Shown one piece after another: positions 23,301 to 31,249 of a stretch of 35,538 bases of DNA. Position numbers and translations under genes: made by a program. The notes beneath the pieces are model-generated. The model was given only the letters and a program-made list of their open reading frames with translations, searched no databases and was not told the DNA's origin. The stretch is from a virus: positions 1 through 35,538 of the IMG/VR virus record IMGVR_UViG_3300012022_000003; one strand, written 5' to 3'. Position 1 is the stretch's first letter, and each line of letters opens with the position of its first letter.

Positions 23301-25621
23301 GTTCCGGAACGATTCCTTATAACGAAAATTTCACTCGCTACGAAGGGCGATTCACTGTAAAGCCCGGCATGTACTGGTGCCGGGTTGCGCTCTACAACTG
23401 GAGCGGGCCGAATAGCAGTCTTGCCTCGAATTATCATTTTGATGATGTGATGGTCGCTCGCATCATCTCGGGCGGCGAGATCGACGACAACACGATCCCG
23501 CCAAGCAGAATAACCGGAGAAGGACGTTCAGCGTTTGTTGAAACTTTTGAGGAAGGAGTCGCTTGGGGAGGTATTTGGAATACACCCGGTGGTGCTGGAT
23601 CTGTGTCGATTGTTTCCGGTGTAGGTGTGGATGGCAGCAAAGTTGCACGAGGCGTTGGTCAGACAGGTCTTTCTCCTGTAGGCATCTATATTCCTTATGA
23701 TCCCAGTAAACTCTATCGCATGACAGTCCGTGAGATCGCTCGTGCGTGGGCTTCTGCGGCGGTGTCAGTATTCTATGCAGGTCTTTATTGTTACGATGTA
23801 AACAAGGCATCTGTTGGCATCGTCTATGTTGCTGCGAGTAACTATGCCGGTTTCGGTCAGCCAGGCATTGGTCCGGGTTCAGCCATATTACATACTGGCT
23901 TCTTTAAGGGCATCGGAGCATCTGTTCAGCCAGCACCAGATCCGACAGCTCCATCTGGATTACCGACAGGCACAGCTTATATTGCTCCAATAGTTTTGTT
24001 TCATTGGAATGCCGCTGCAACATCGGCAGACATCACCGATTGCGACGATATCCGCATAGACATCCTCGAAGAAACCCAATACACATCTCCTGCTCCAAAT
24101 GGCACGTTTTCCGCCACAGGCATTCATCCGTTTCCTGGAAACAACGACCCTATCTCTTGGGCTGTTTCGGTCTATTTCACTTACACGCAAGGATTGGTGA
24201 AAGCCGATCAGATTGCACTCACTATCGGAGATGGTAACGCCGGTTGGGTCGAGCGTTTTTCGCTGCCTCCCACAGCCGTGGTCACAGGATTCATTGACAT
24301 TCATCGCCTCAATAAAGACCGGCAACATACGATCAGTATTGTAGCGGAGAGTTTCGGTGCAGCCGGTATCGTTGCTGGAACAGGAGCGGCCACGTTCTCC
24401 ATAACTTTTACGCCGAGCACGGTGTCCGGCTCGCGCTCCGGTTCTCATCTTGGCTCACTCGACTGGGCGGGCGGAAACGTCTGGTTCGATAGTTACCAGT
24501 ACCGGAACAACATCGCACCATCAAATGCTGTACCCGACACGATTGTTCTGAATCCTTATCACGCCGGTTCCGGGGCTTCGATGATGTACATCTCCGGGCT
24601 GTCTTACAATCAGGGGCCGTACATCGCCACGCATCTTGCTGTCATTCTCAAGAGCCCTGCCGGAACGCCCGATCTGTACAGCGATATGGTTGTGGCGCGA
24701 ATCGCCTTCCCGCTTCCGGCAACTTTCCGGGTGCCGATTCCCTTGATGGATAACGAGACTTATACCGTCGCAGTCGCGGCAGTTGCGATGGTCAAAAACG
24801 GCGCGGTCGCGCATGGGACGTTTGTTCAGAGAAGCACAGTTTCCGGTCTGGTCTGGATTCAATGCGGCAAGACACCGACGAATGGATCGCCGCAGCAAGT
24901 CAAGCTCGGGAATCCCGATGCGCCGAATGACAAAATCACATTCTACCGCCCGGCCTTTTTTGAATACCCGTATGCGTCAGGTTTTTTGTGCAGACAGGGC
25001 GGCACTTACTATGGCGGCATCTCGATGGGGCCGAGCACAGCCGATTTTTACAATGGACCGGGATATGGCATCTCGATTACTCAGGAGACGCTTCCGAATA
25101 TCATTTACGGCAATCATCCAGGGCCAACTGCGGGCGATCAGAATGCTCATTTTTTCCCCGATGGCAATTTTTCGGCTTATGCAATGGTCGGCGGGGGCAA
25201 GTTGGTTTCTTATGGGACGGGGGCTTACTGGATGGGCTCAAGTGGCGTATCCCGCAACTTCGCTTCCGCTGGTCCACATTGCGGCAGGTGCGGGTATGAC
25301 TTCTGGACGATGGCTGCGGTAAGCAAGCGATTCAACGCGGCGCTTCATATCTGCGGCTGGTGCGGAGCGGTTTACAAGAGCGGCCCTAAAAGCATTCTTC
25401 GTTTTCTCACCAAGAAAGAAAGATCGGAAATCATTCGGGCCAGTAACCCATTTCCCAAATTCCTATTGGGGATATTTGGCGAGAACGAGAAAGAGGAACC
25501 AGGTGCTAAGAATCGTAAACCCCGACATTCACGGCTTCGTGGGCGGAATGCTCGACGCCGAAGGAAACCCGTACAAGATCGTGTGCGACGTATTAGAAGT
25601 CGCTCACTTCGCAATAGATAG
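20360..25621 (+). CDS. giant tail fibre / receptor-binding protein, 1753 aa
   Basis: ATG at 20360 lies two bases after the previous TGA; an in-frame ATG at 20327 overlaps it. An N-terminal helical anchor (to about residue 50) is followed by fibronectin-III-like domains. Three related modules at about 162-272, 631-740 and 751-856 share G-(A/G)NG-(E/V)F, a Y(Y/W)(W/F)R-x-A-x-HNQS strand and GWGPWT. Around 869-1040 a NLVYNGGFE...GW opening suggests a carbohydrate-binding module of the CBM4/9 type. The rest is beta-rich. A zinc ribbon closes it (Cys1641, 1644, 1665, 1668). The last 40 residues are extremely basic and overlap the next gene by 119 bases. It likely binds host surface glycan. Confidence 0.75.
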   Translation: MGSTQDKNSLRRLRMPRTYRDMGQAFVGNRMSDDLRMLRDAINTDRAILNLPAPTGLRATSLPAAVLLEWNPLAPSYLKSIDGARIWRAPRALLDDTNWYSNPNKVIICNAIRSTTYTDSVGNTGDEFIYWVQWINLDGKESGASAGTIGFALWDSAAPGLIENLHVLGANGEFSGSWSDPLTNILTLDNFAQQYSTTSGFTTAGGNTCTTWLLGRIYSHRGKEQGKTYWFRYAAHNLSGDTEANADPRLVAILPNGWGPWTHAPENPVSSGWDTGPDTGPPTEITVAASANGLTILFGAQAMDNAFTVEEGHIRIKRVEDPGATVTNLTTPDADIPNIPATTYGCRLTWAAPRPGRYFFSWRLRNSAFGWSDWTGDPTLLNVPNSVQTTNEIDTGPPQDWTVETRPGTDQNSVFVYTSRPKINGANLLWVGYQLKDTSQGAWRAIDENAGAAVTYYDGSAINHKLNDDGTRLVRESGVGFGTAKVDDMLLIDVRGGQFHRNYCQWGLIQGFETGDPATSSYIILAGGYRPQVNSGLRVKVVKPPWTWDTEGYLGALVGNGGAGEFVAGKSDQQFVSAPIPIDGDFNSIDSRVWFENHYSRSDASSPANPPTVSANHVKVIKLKDDVIPGAVVNLSVTGANGEFVAKWEDPLTGSATIDDTAIQYATDPGFSVGGGTSKNWGYVNSLKGRDPGKSYYWRVAVHNQSDKDSHASTAAQLGAKGWGPWTAFGAPTVVNSGGDSAVPTDTVLPGSLNALGMSGGNGVFKAWWQPPTTGNLTIDTYGEQYALDAAFAQPVETIQLGDVLYAQGTAPDKTYYFRFAAHNQSGLQSDSSTYNSLGPTGWGPWTLVPQNPVSSGLVPLDPTQVSENLVYNGGFEIVVGGLPDGWSVYEVSTLGSWSSHSIHKEGNLGVALVTDTVQGFSIMSKSFAVRPGERLYANVWAQSSGSGSLGFYFRMIFHSNDPDFGEPGKPGREDFIDLVSSGTIPYNENFTRYEGRFTVKPGMYWCRVALYNWSGPNSSLASNYHFDDVMVARIISGGEIDDNTIPPSRITGEGRSAFVETFEEGVAWGGIWNTPGGAGSVSIVSGVGVDGSKVARGVGQTGLSPVGIYIPYDPSKLYRMTVREIARAWASAAVSVFYAGLYCYDVNKASVGIVYVAASNYAGFGQPGIGPGSAILHTGFFKGIGASVQPAPDPTAPSGLPTGTAYIAPIVLFHWNAAATSADITDCDDIRIDILEETQYTSPAPNGTFSATGIHPFPGNNDPISWAVSVYFTYTQGLVKADQIALTIGDGNAGWVERFSLPPTAVVTGFIDIHRLNKDRQHTISIVAESFGAAGIVAGTGAATFSITFTPSTVSGSRSGSHLGSLDWAGGNVWFDSYQYRNNIAPSNAVPDTIVLNPYHAGSGASMMYISGLSYNQGPYIATHLAVILKSPAGTPDLYSDMVVARIAFPLPATFRVPIPLMDNETYTVAVAAVAMVKNGAVAHGTFVQRSTVSGLVWIQCGKTPTNGSPQQVKLGNPDAPNDKITFYRPAFFEYPYASGFLCRQGGTYYGGISMGPSTADFYNGPGYGISITQETLPNIIYGNHPGPTAGDQNAHFFPDGNFSAYAMVGGGKLVSYGTGAYWMGSSGVSRNFASAGPHCGRCGYDFWTMAAVSKRFNAALHICGWCGAVYKSGPKSILRFLTKKERSEIIRASNPFPKFLLGIFGENEKEEPGAKNRKPRHSRLRGRNARRRRKPVQDRVRRIRSRSLRNR

Positions 25622-25985
25622 TGAATCGCAGCCAATGGAGCGGGTGACAGTGACCTATCGGCGCTGCGATTCGACGCGGGACTTTGAATCGGCAGGTCCA
25701 TTCACGCAGCATGTCATTACAGGCTTGGAACTGGCCGATCTGCTGGAAGCCAACGTGGGTACGGCGGCGCTTTCGATTGAGACGATAGAAGCGTCTACGT
25801 TATCTACCGGCATTCCGTCTGCGGGTATCCGCCCCGAAGACCTGGCCGCTGATCCGAGTCTTCCGATCTGGCGGGGCGAAATCATGGTGCAGCATTTGCG
25901 TGATATGGTGAAGAAACTACAGGAGCAGCAAATGACTCCGATGCCAGGACCGTTTCCGAAGATGCCGATGCCAGGACAAGCCTAA
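25503..25985 (+). CDS. hypothetical virion-associated protein, 160 aa
   Basis: GTG at 25503 sits five bases after GAGGAA; an in-frame TTG at 25476 is the alternative. The product begins LRIVNPDIHGFVGGMLDAEG, has a beta-rich N-terminal half with VTVTYRRCD, and ends in a helix plus a Met/Pro-rich tail (PMPGPFPKMPMPGQ). I do not recognise it. Its 5' end lies inside the fibre gene, suggesting coupled production; a fibre chaperone or attachment factor would fit but is not shown. Confidence 0.6.
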   Translation: MLRIVNPDIHGFVGGMLDAEGNPYKIVCDVLEVAHFAIDSESQPMERVTVTYRRCDSTRDFESAGPFTQHVITGLELADLLEANVGTAALSIETIEASTLSTGIPSAGIRPEDLAADPSLPIWRGEIMVQHLRDMVKKLQEQQMTPMPGPFPKMPMPGQA

Positions 25986-25990
25986 ATGAA

Positions 25991-26128
25991 ATGCGCGATG
26001 AGTTACCGAGAGGCCCGATTCCGAATGGCTGCATGGGGTCATGCGCCGCATGGTTCTGTTTACTGGTAATTCTTTCTCTGGCAGTGGCTATGATTGAGGT
26101 GATCTTTGATCTTCACATTTTCGATTGA
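25991..26128 (+). CDS. small single-pass membrane protein, 45 aa
   Basis: This short ORF (MRDELPRGPIPNGC at the start) has one strong hydrophobic helix (about residues 18-39, WFCLLVILSLAVAMIEVIF) after a short Pro/Arg leader, and ends DLHIFD. It fills most of the 150-base gap between two larger genes, but the ribosome-binding site is weak. A different frame from 25986 encodes only 27 residues. A holin, spanin or injection-related role is possible; only the topology is visible. Confidence 0.45.
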   Translation: MRDELPRGPIPNGCMGSCAAWFCLLVILSLAVAMIEVIFDLHIFD

Positions 26129-26139
26129 AAGGAGAACAC

Positions 26140-26709
26140 ATGAAGCCTATCGACCAAGAGCTAATTAATGCGATTCCCGACGCAGTAGATAAATCCAGGG
26201 CAGGCTGTCAGGAAGCTGCTGACACGGCACTCGCAGTCCTGTTCACGATCGGAGAACAGTTCAAACAATTTCTGACTTTCCCGCTTATCATGAGCAATGG
26301 TGTAGAAGTCTGGCCCATGCCTCCGCCATACACGCTGCCAATGACGAACAACATGAACGCGGTCGAATGCAACCTGAATGAATTTCTGCGCCACGCGAAG
26401 ATCAATGCCAATGCCTTCAACGAAGAAGTGAATCTCAACAACGTGCCTGGTGCTCGCAGTATTGCCGACATAACGCCGAAAGACTCGGGGATGATCTGGC
26501 ATCTGGCGAACGATTTGTGCCGGCTGGGAGCCCTCCAGGGAGGTGAAACGATTTATCACCCGCTCGATCTGTCGGAGAACACTGAATACTTGTATAACTG
26601 CGCGACCACGCCGGGAGAGTCACCGGCACCGCCAGAACCAGAACCTGTGGAGGCAAAGGCTGCGACGACTAAAAAAAAATCAACCGGAAACAAAGTCGAA
26701 GACCTGTAG
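26140..26709 (+). CDS. hypothetical protein, 189 aa
   Basis: ATG at 26140 follows AAAGGAG at five bases. The product is helical in the first part (QELINAIPDAVDKSRAGCQE), has a FTFPLIMSNG/PMPPPYTLPMTNN middle, and ends in a disordered Pro/Glu/Lys tail (ESPAPPEPEPVEAKAATTKK). I do not recognise it. The tail type and position before the ejection proteins suggest a virion component, but this is inference. Confidence 0.6.
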   Translation: MKPIDQELINAIPDAVDKSRAGCQEAADTALAVLFTIGEQFKQFLTFPLIMSNGVEVWPMPPPYTLPMTNNMNAVECNLNEFLRHAKINANAFNEEVNLNNVPGARSIADITPKDSGMIWHLANDLCRLGALQGGETIYHPLDLSENTEYLYNCATTPGESPAPPEPEPVEAKAATTKKKSTGNKVEDL

Positions 26710-26733
26710 CCAAACATAAGAAGGAGCGTTTGT

Positions 26734-27603
26734 ATGGGCCAAAGAAAGTCATCGTATCTAAAACTCGCAGGCGCAGCACAAGAAACCCGAGGCAACATCG
26801 GAAAGTATCGAGGTGAAATTGGCGACTGGCGCACAAGTGAGCTTCAGCCTCACAGGGCCAAGATTGAAGCGCAGCGCACAGCTCCCCGCCCCGATATCGA
26901 ACTGGCTCGCCGGGAATACTCGAACATCATCAACAACCCCGCTGCTCGTGGATACGACGCCGCAACCCTGAATAGGATGCGCGGTGTTCAATCTGACGTT
27001 TCCGCTGGGCAGCGGGGTTCATATCTGAAAGACATGCGCCGTCAGGTCCAGGCGCAGGGGCTCGGCAATACCGGAGCGGCCCTACGCAATCTGAATCAAT
27101 ACACAGAAGGCAGCGAAGCTCGGACCAGAGGAGCGTTTCGTGACATCGACATCGCCAATGCTCAGCAAGGCCGGGGCGAATACCTGGAAGCAGTCAAATC
27201 TATGCCTGGGTTGCAATCAATGGAAGACGCCTACAACCAGAATATGTTCCAGCTTCAGAACCAGGTACTCGGTCAGGAAGCGAATGCATACCAGCTCCAG
27301 GGTGCGACTTTCCCGATGGAGACACAGACGTTCGGTCCCGAATTGGAAGCGACTCAGGGAGCTTACCGGCCTGGGTTCTGGGGCCAGATGGGTAGTGCGC
27401 TGGCTCAGGGAGTCGGGCAGGGCGTGGCCGGCTTGATCTCAGGCGGCGTCAGTGGTGGCGGTTATGCGCTGGGTCAGCGGGCAGGTAGGGGCGGCGGCAA
27501 CATCTCGGGCGTCGCTAGTGGAGTGACGCTTCCGAATCGACCTGCTACTTCCTATCCGTCAATCAGTGGCGGTTGGTATAACCCTGTCCTTTACGGCAGA
27601 TAA
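26734..27603 (+). CDS. probable internal virion (ejection) protein, 289 aa, glycine-zipper end
   Basis: AAGGAG precedes the ATG at good spacing. The product is helical and Gln/Arg-rich over residues 1-210 (YLKDMRRQVQAQGLGNTGAA is typical) and then has a glycine-rich amphipathic segment (GQMGSALAQGVGQGVAGLIS) that could insert in a membrane. This resembles the smallest of the three ejection proteins of podoviruses (gp14-like), which help DNA cross the cell envelope. The first of four consecutive large genes of this kind. Homology is not established. Confidence 0.6.
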   Translation: MGQRKSSYLKLAGAAQETRGNIGKYRGEIGDWRTSELQPHRAKIEAQRTAPRPDIELARREYSNIINNPAARGYDAATLNRMRGVQSDVSAGQRGSYLKDMRRQVQAQGLGNTGAALRNLNQYTEGSEARTRGAFRDIDIANAQQGRGEYLEAVKSMPGLQSMEDAYNQNMFQLQNQVLGQEANAYQLQGATFPMETQTFGPELEATQGAYRPGFWGQMGSALAQGVGQGVAGLISGGVSGGGYALGQRAGRGGGNISGVASGVTLPNRPATSYPSISGGWYNPVLYGR

Positions 27604-27607
27604 ATAA

Positions 27608-29296
27608 ATGCCTCGACGCGACGACGAAGAAGAAAACGACGAAGAAAAAGACGAGTCCGATGATTACGGCGAAGGATATCCCTACGCTGCCGAAGGCGAA
27701 CTCGATCTGGACATTGAACCCAATCCTTTTGCTCTTGAAACCGGATGGCAGGGAGCTGAACCGGCCCAAGTAACTCCCCAGCGAGAACCTGGGCCGGGTG
27801 TCGAACCTCATGCGCCTGAACCGCTAGGGGAATTCAAAGCTCGTCCCGACGTTGCCGTAACTCCCCCGCCTTCACCAAAGGCACTTCAGACCGAGATAGA
27901 GCCAGGTAGCATTGATTACAAGATGGCTGGTATATCTCCGACTCCGATGCGCTCGGCAATGGACTACGCCGCGCAGATCCAGCCTCCGCCATTCCGTCCA
28001 TATCCTGAACGTCCGCCGATTGAGCCTGGTTTCCGTGGTGCGCTGAAAGACTTTGCTCGGGGCATGATCCCTGGGTACATCCAAGGCAAAGAAGCCGCAT
28101 TCAAAGAGCGGGTGGCGGAGGACGCAGCTCGGCGCAAATACGAGATGGATGTCTACAAGCAGCAGGTAGGCATCATGAAGCCGATGCTGCAAAAAGACTA
28201 CGCGACTCAAGCCTGGATTCAGGAAGTCGAAATGCGTCTGGCTTATTTCAACCTAAGATATCCGTGGATGTCACAACGCGAGAAAGCAGCTCGATCGACC
28301 AAGACGCACTACACTCCACCAACGCCGCCACGCCCAGGCCAACCCAAAGAAGCTCATTTTCTGCCTGGGGTATTGCCGAAGGAGCTTGATCCTGCTGGTC
28401 AAAACAAGCTCGCTGTGATGTGGAGCCCACAGGCCGGTGATGGCACTGGCGGCTGGGTGCTGCCTGGCGGTCAGGAAGTGCCGAACCAGATCATGAATCA
28501 GGCCGTAGAATGGGGTACGCAGGCTCAACAGGGTCCGCACTACATCGAGAATGCCGTACCGTCCGGTGCCCCAGAGGGAGCGCCTCCAGGTGTCATGGTA
28601 GTGCCAAGGCCCGGCGCTGCGGCAGTCCAAGTCCCGAACGTCCGCAAGATTCCGCCGCCGCAAGATCCGCTAAGACAGTTTCTCGCTCAAGAGGCCGCAA
28701 ATCGGGCAAAAGAAGCCGCAGAGCGGTCACAGCAGCGATTGACGCTGGCGCAGCAGCAAGCATTGGCCGGCCAACAGGAGAAATTTGACAAAAATAGAGT
28801 CGTCGAGCGATTCGTAGATTTGATGCCATTGATGGAAGTGTTGAAGCGCGACATGGGCAACCCGGCAAATCATGAACGGCTTATGTATGTTTTTGCTCGT
28901 ATCAACGATCCGAGAACCGGCGTCCGGGAAACCGAACGCGAGGAGATCGTGAAGTTCCAGGACACGATCATTAAGAAGATCGGCCAGCAGGCATATAACG
29001 CCTTCATCGCTCCTGGTGGTCGGCTGACGCCAAGGGCTGTCGAGCAGCTCAAAGCCGCCATTGCCGATTACCGCATGGAGCAGCGTCAGCAGTACCACAG
29101 TCTAAGGCGGCAGACGTTCAACCAAATCGAGCAGACCTTCGGGCTCGCGCCTGACGAAATTTTCCTGAAAGACTACGCGGAGCCGTTTGAGACAACAGGT
29201 ACAGATCCCAGAGATCCCAGTGTTGAGCGTGTGTGGGATGGCGAAAAGTGGCTCTATCGGAATCCTAGCAACAAACGTTGGGAACCAGTGAGGTAA
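27608..29296 (+). CDS. probable internal virion (ejection) protein, 562 aa
   Basis: The N-terminus is very acidic (RRDDEEENDEEKDESDDYGE), then Pro-rich segments, then a long helical region (LAQEAANRAKEAAERSQQRL and LTLAQQQALAGQQEKFDKNR, about residues 355-410) followed by another helical domain. It ends ERVWDGEKWLYRNPSNKRWE, the kind of short motif seen at the ends of phage internal proteins. No catalytic site is visible. It lies between two other proteins of similar style and would be packaged inside the capsid and ejected with DNA. There is only a weak ribosome-binding site. Confidence 0.55.
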   Translation: MPRRDDEEENDEEKDESDDYGEGYPYAAEGELDLDIEPNPFALETGWQGAEPAQVTPQREPGPGVEPHAPEPLGEFKARPDVAVTPPPSPKALQTEIEPGSIDYKMAGISPTPMRSAMDYAAQIQPPPFRPYPERPPIEPGFRGALKDFARGMIPGYIQGKEAAFKERVAEDAARRKYEMDVYKQQVGIMKPMLQKDYATQAWIQEVEMRLAYFNLRYPWMSQREKAARSTKTHYTPPTPPRPGQPKEAHFLPGVLPKELDPAGQNKLAVMWSPQAGDGTGGWVLPGGQEVPNQIMNQAVEWGTQAQQGPHYIENAVPSGAPEGAPPGVMVVPRPGAAAVQVPNVRKIPPPQDPLRQFLAQEAANRAKEAAERSQQRLTLAQQQALAGQQEKFDKNRVVERFVDLMPLMEVLKRDMGNPANHERLMYVFARINDPRTGVRETEREEIVKFQDTIIKKIGQQAYNAFIAPGGRLTPRAVEQLKAAIADYRMEQRQQYHSLRRQTFNQIEQTFGLAPDEIFLKDYAEPFETTGTDPRDPSVERVWDGEKWLYRNPSNKRWEPVR

Positions 29297-29299
29297 CTC

Positions 29300-31249
29300 A
29301 TGCCACAGAAGCCGAAAGGCGTAGCTCCGTCGCCCGATCAGGGCATGACGGACGAAGAACTTGCCGAATTCATGCAGGGTAAGACTCCCGAGGAGCTGAC
29401 CCCACCAACTGAATCCTGGTCCGATGAAGAACTACTGAAAAAATTTCCGGCACTCGCAGAGGGGCTAGGCCCGAGAGTCGAGCCCAAGCAGTATGAAGAA
29501 ACCGGAGCCCGAGGCGCTGCCATAGGAGCGTTCAAGCAGGGCGCTCTGGATTTACTGACATTGGGCCAAGGTGTCCGCCAGGCCATACCATCTCCATTTC
29601 GTGAAGCTATATCACCGGACCCGGCGCAGAACATTGCCAGAGCGACTTATCGCGGCTACACGCCAGGGGGCGAATACAGGCTATTCGACAGGAACGGGCG
29701 TTTTCAGAGAGCAATGGATTGGCCCCCGAGAGGGCCGGCAGAAGAATTGGGTGCAGAAGGGATGAAAGTTGGCGAGGCGCTGATTGGCCCACGCGGCGCA
29801 CTGAATCGTATAGGCGTACCGATGTTCGGGCCAGTGAAGCCAGGCGCAATCACCCAACTAGCCAAGGCCGGAGCCAGGGCCGGTATTCCTCCGATTGCGA
29901 CCAGATCGGCTTCTGAGGGCGCATGGCAAGGATTGGTTTCTGCGATCCAGGGCGACGAACCAGGTGAAGCCGCCAAGTGGGGAGCCGGAGTATCAGCCTT
30001 GACCGATGCCACGATGGGCAGGCTCAGTCGGTTCGCACCGGTCCTGGAAGAAAAAGCCATACGAACCTATGGGCGCATGTTCGATCCCAAGACCAAACGT
30101 GAAACAGCTCGGGCTCGCCAGGCTGCTGAATGGATGTACGAGAAAGGCGGCGGAGCCATTACCAGAGGCTCACTCGCACGCAAAGCTCAGAGCAATATCG
30201 AGAGGCTGGCGCGAGAGAAAGTAGGGATTGAGGGCTCCTGGGGACGGATGGGGCCGGGTGAGAAGTGGCTGAACCTGGATGATATTAACAATCAGATCGA
30301 GGACTTCCGCCGCAAGCGGCTCACTACTACGGTTCCTGGAACGAATGTTAGAGACTGGAAGAATCCTAATTTCGGGCCGCATGTCAGCGATGTTTTAGAC
30401 AAGATCAAGGACGGCCTGAATAACCTGTCTGTACAGGGTCCGCAGGGCGGCAGAGTAATCAATTATGTCAACGCGGAAGATATCAAGCGTGACATGCAGT
30501 TGTTCTTGGACAAGTTTGGATACTTTGCCGAAAAAGGCGGGAAGGATATTCAGACTGCCGCTCAGCAACTCGCGCAAGAGATGGGCTACAGGGCACTCAT
30601 GCGGGCGTTTTCTCGGGAGACTCCTGATGTCGCTGAAGTCAACGCCGCTATGGCGCATTGGCTGACGGTGAGGAATTCGATCCTGGGCATCAGCGAGAAG
30701 ACTTTCGGCAGACCGAACAGGATGCTGGGCGGAGTAATCATGCCTGGCAGTCAAGGCAATATGGTCCAGCGTATTACGAAGTCAGGTCAGTACGGCTTTC
30801 TGGTCGGCTCGGTCAATTCGCTGCTCAATACCCCAGCCTGGCTGACCATGACAGCAAAGATGAAGGGCGAGTTGGCGGATCTGCTTTCTAAGGGCAGCGT
30901 AGAAGGGCTCCGGGCTTTCATGTCAACCGTTGCAGCTCAGACGCAATCTGATCCGCGCTTTCCCGAAGGCCCGACTGTTTCTGAATCTCGACTTCCACCA
31001 CCGGGCAAGCATATCTGGACGCCTGGTGGATACGTGCCGGCTCCAACAGATCAAATCACGACAGGAACTGCTGAAGAAGAAATGCTCAAGTCCGCACCGA
31101 AGACCGGCAATGTCTTCGCCACTCCTGGAGGTGGCACGTATCTGCGCGATCCCACTGCTCCCTTGGGCTGGCGTGAGAGCGAGAAAGTCATCAAAGACGG
31201 AAAAGTATATCTACGTGGTCCCAATGGTGAGCTGGTGGAGGCCCGCTGA
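29300..31249 (+). CDS. probable internal virion (ejection) protein, 649 aa
   Basis: GAGG lies six bases before the ATG. The product has a disordered acidic N-terminus with repeated D-E-E-L motifs (TDEELAEFMQGK and SDEELLKKFPAL), an FKQGALDLLTLGQG helix, Gly-rich hydrophobic stretches (ALIGPRGALNRIGVPMFGPV) and a long helical domain (RTYGRMFDPKTKRETARARQ to about residue 520). The C-terminal end repeats 'NVFATPGGGTYLRDP' and 'KVYLRGPNGELVE' type beta hairpins. This is typical of large podovirus ejection proteins. It couples to the next gene by ATGA-like overlap at 31249. Confidence 0.55.
   Translation: MPQKPKGVAPSPDQGMTDEELAEFMQGKTPEELTPPTESWSDEELLKKFPALAEGLGPRVEPKQYEETGARGAAIGAFKQGALDLLTLGQGVRQAIPSPFREAISPDPAQNIARATYRGYTPGGEYRLFDRNGRFQRAMDWPPRGPAEELGAEGMKVGEALIGPRGALNRIGVPMFGPVKPGAITQLAKAGARAGIPPIATRSASEGAWQGLVSAIQGDEPGEAAKWGAGVSALTDATMGRLSRFAPVLEEKAIRTYGRMFDPKTKRETARARQAAEWMYEKGGGAITRGSLARKAQSNIERLAREKVGIEGSWGRMGPGEKWLNLDDINNQIEDFRRKRLTTTVPGTNVRDWKNPNFGPHVSDVLDKIKDGLNNLSVQGPQGGRVINYVNAEDIKRDMQLFLDKFGYFAEKGGKDIQTAAQQLAQEMGYRALMRAFSRETPDVAEVNAAMAHWLTVRNSILGISEKTFGRPNRMLGGVIMPGSQGNMVQRITKSGQYGFLVGSVNSLLNTPAWLTMTAKMKGELADLLSKGSVEGLRAFMSTVAAQTQSDPRFPEGPTVSESRLPPPGKHIWTPGGYVPAPTDQITTGTAEEEMLKSAPKTGNVFATPGGGTYLRDPTAPLGWRESEKVIKDGKVYLRGPNGELVEAR

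Noticed and set aside
20360-25621. Diversity-generating retroelement acting on the fibre gene
   Set aside because: No reverse transcriptase gene and no template-like repeat with adenine-specific differences were seen in the window.
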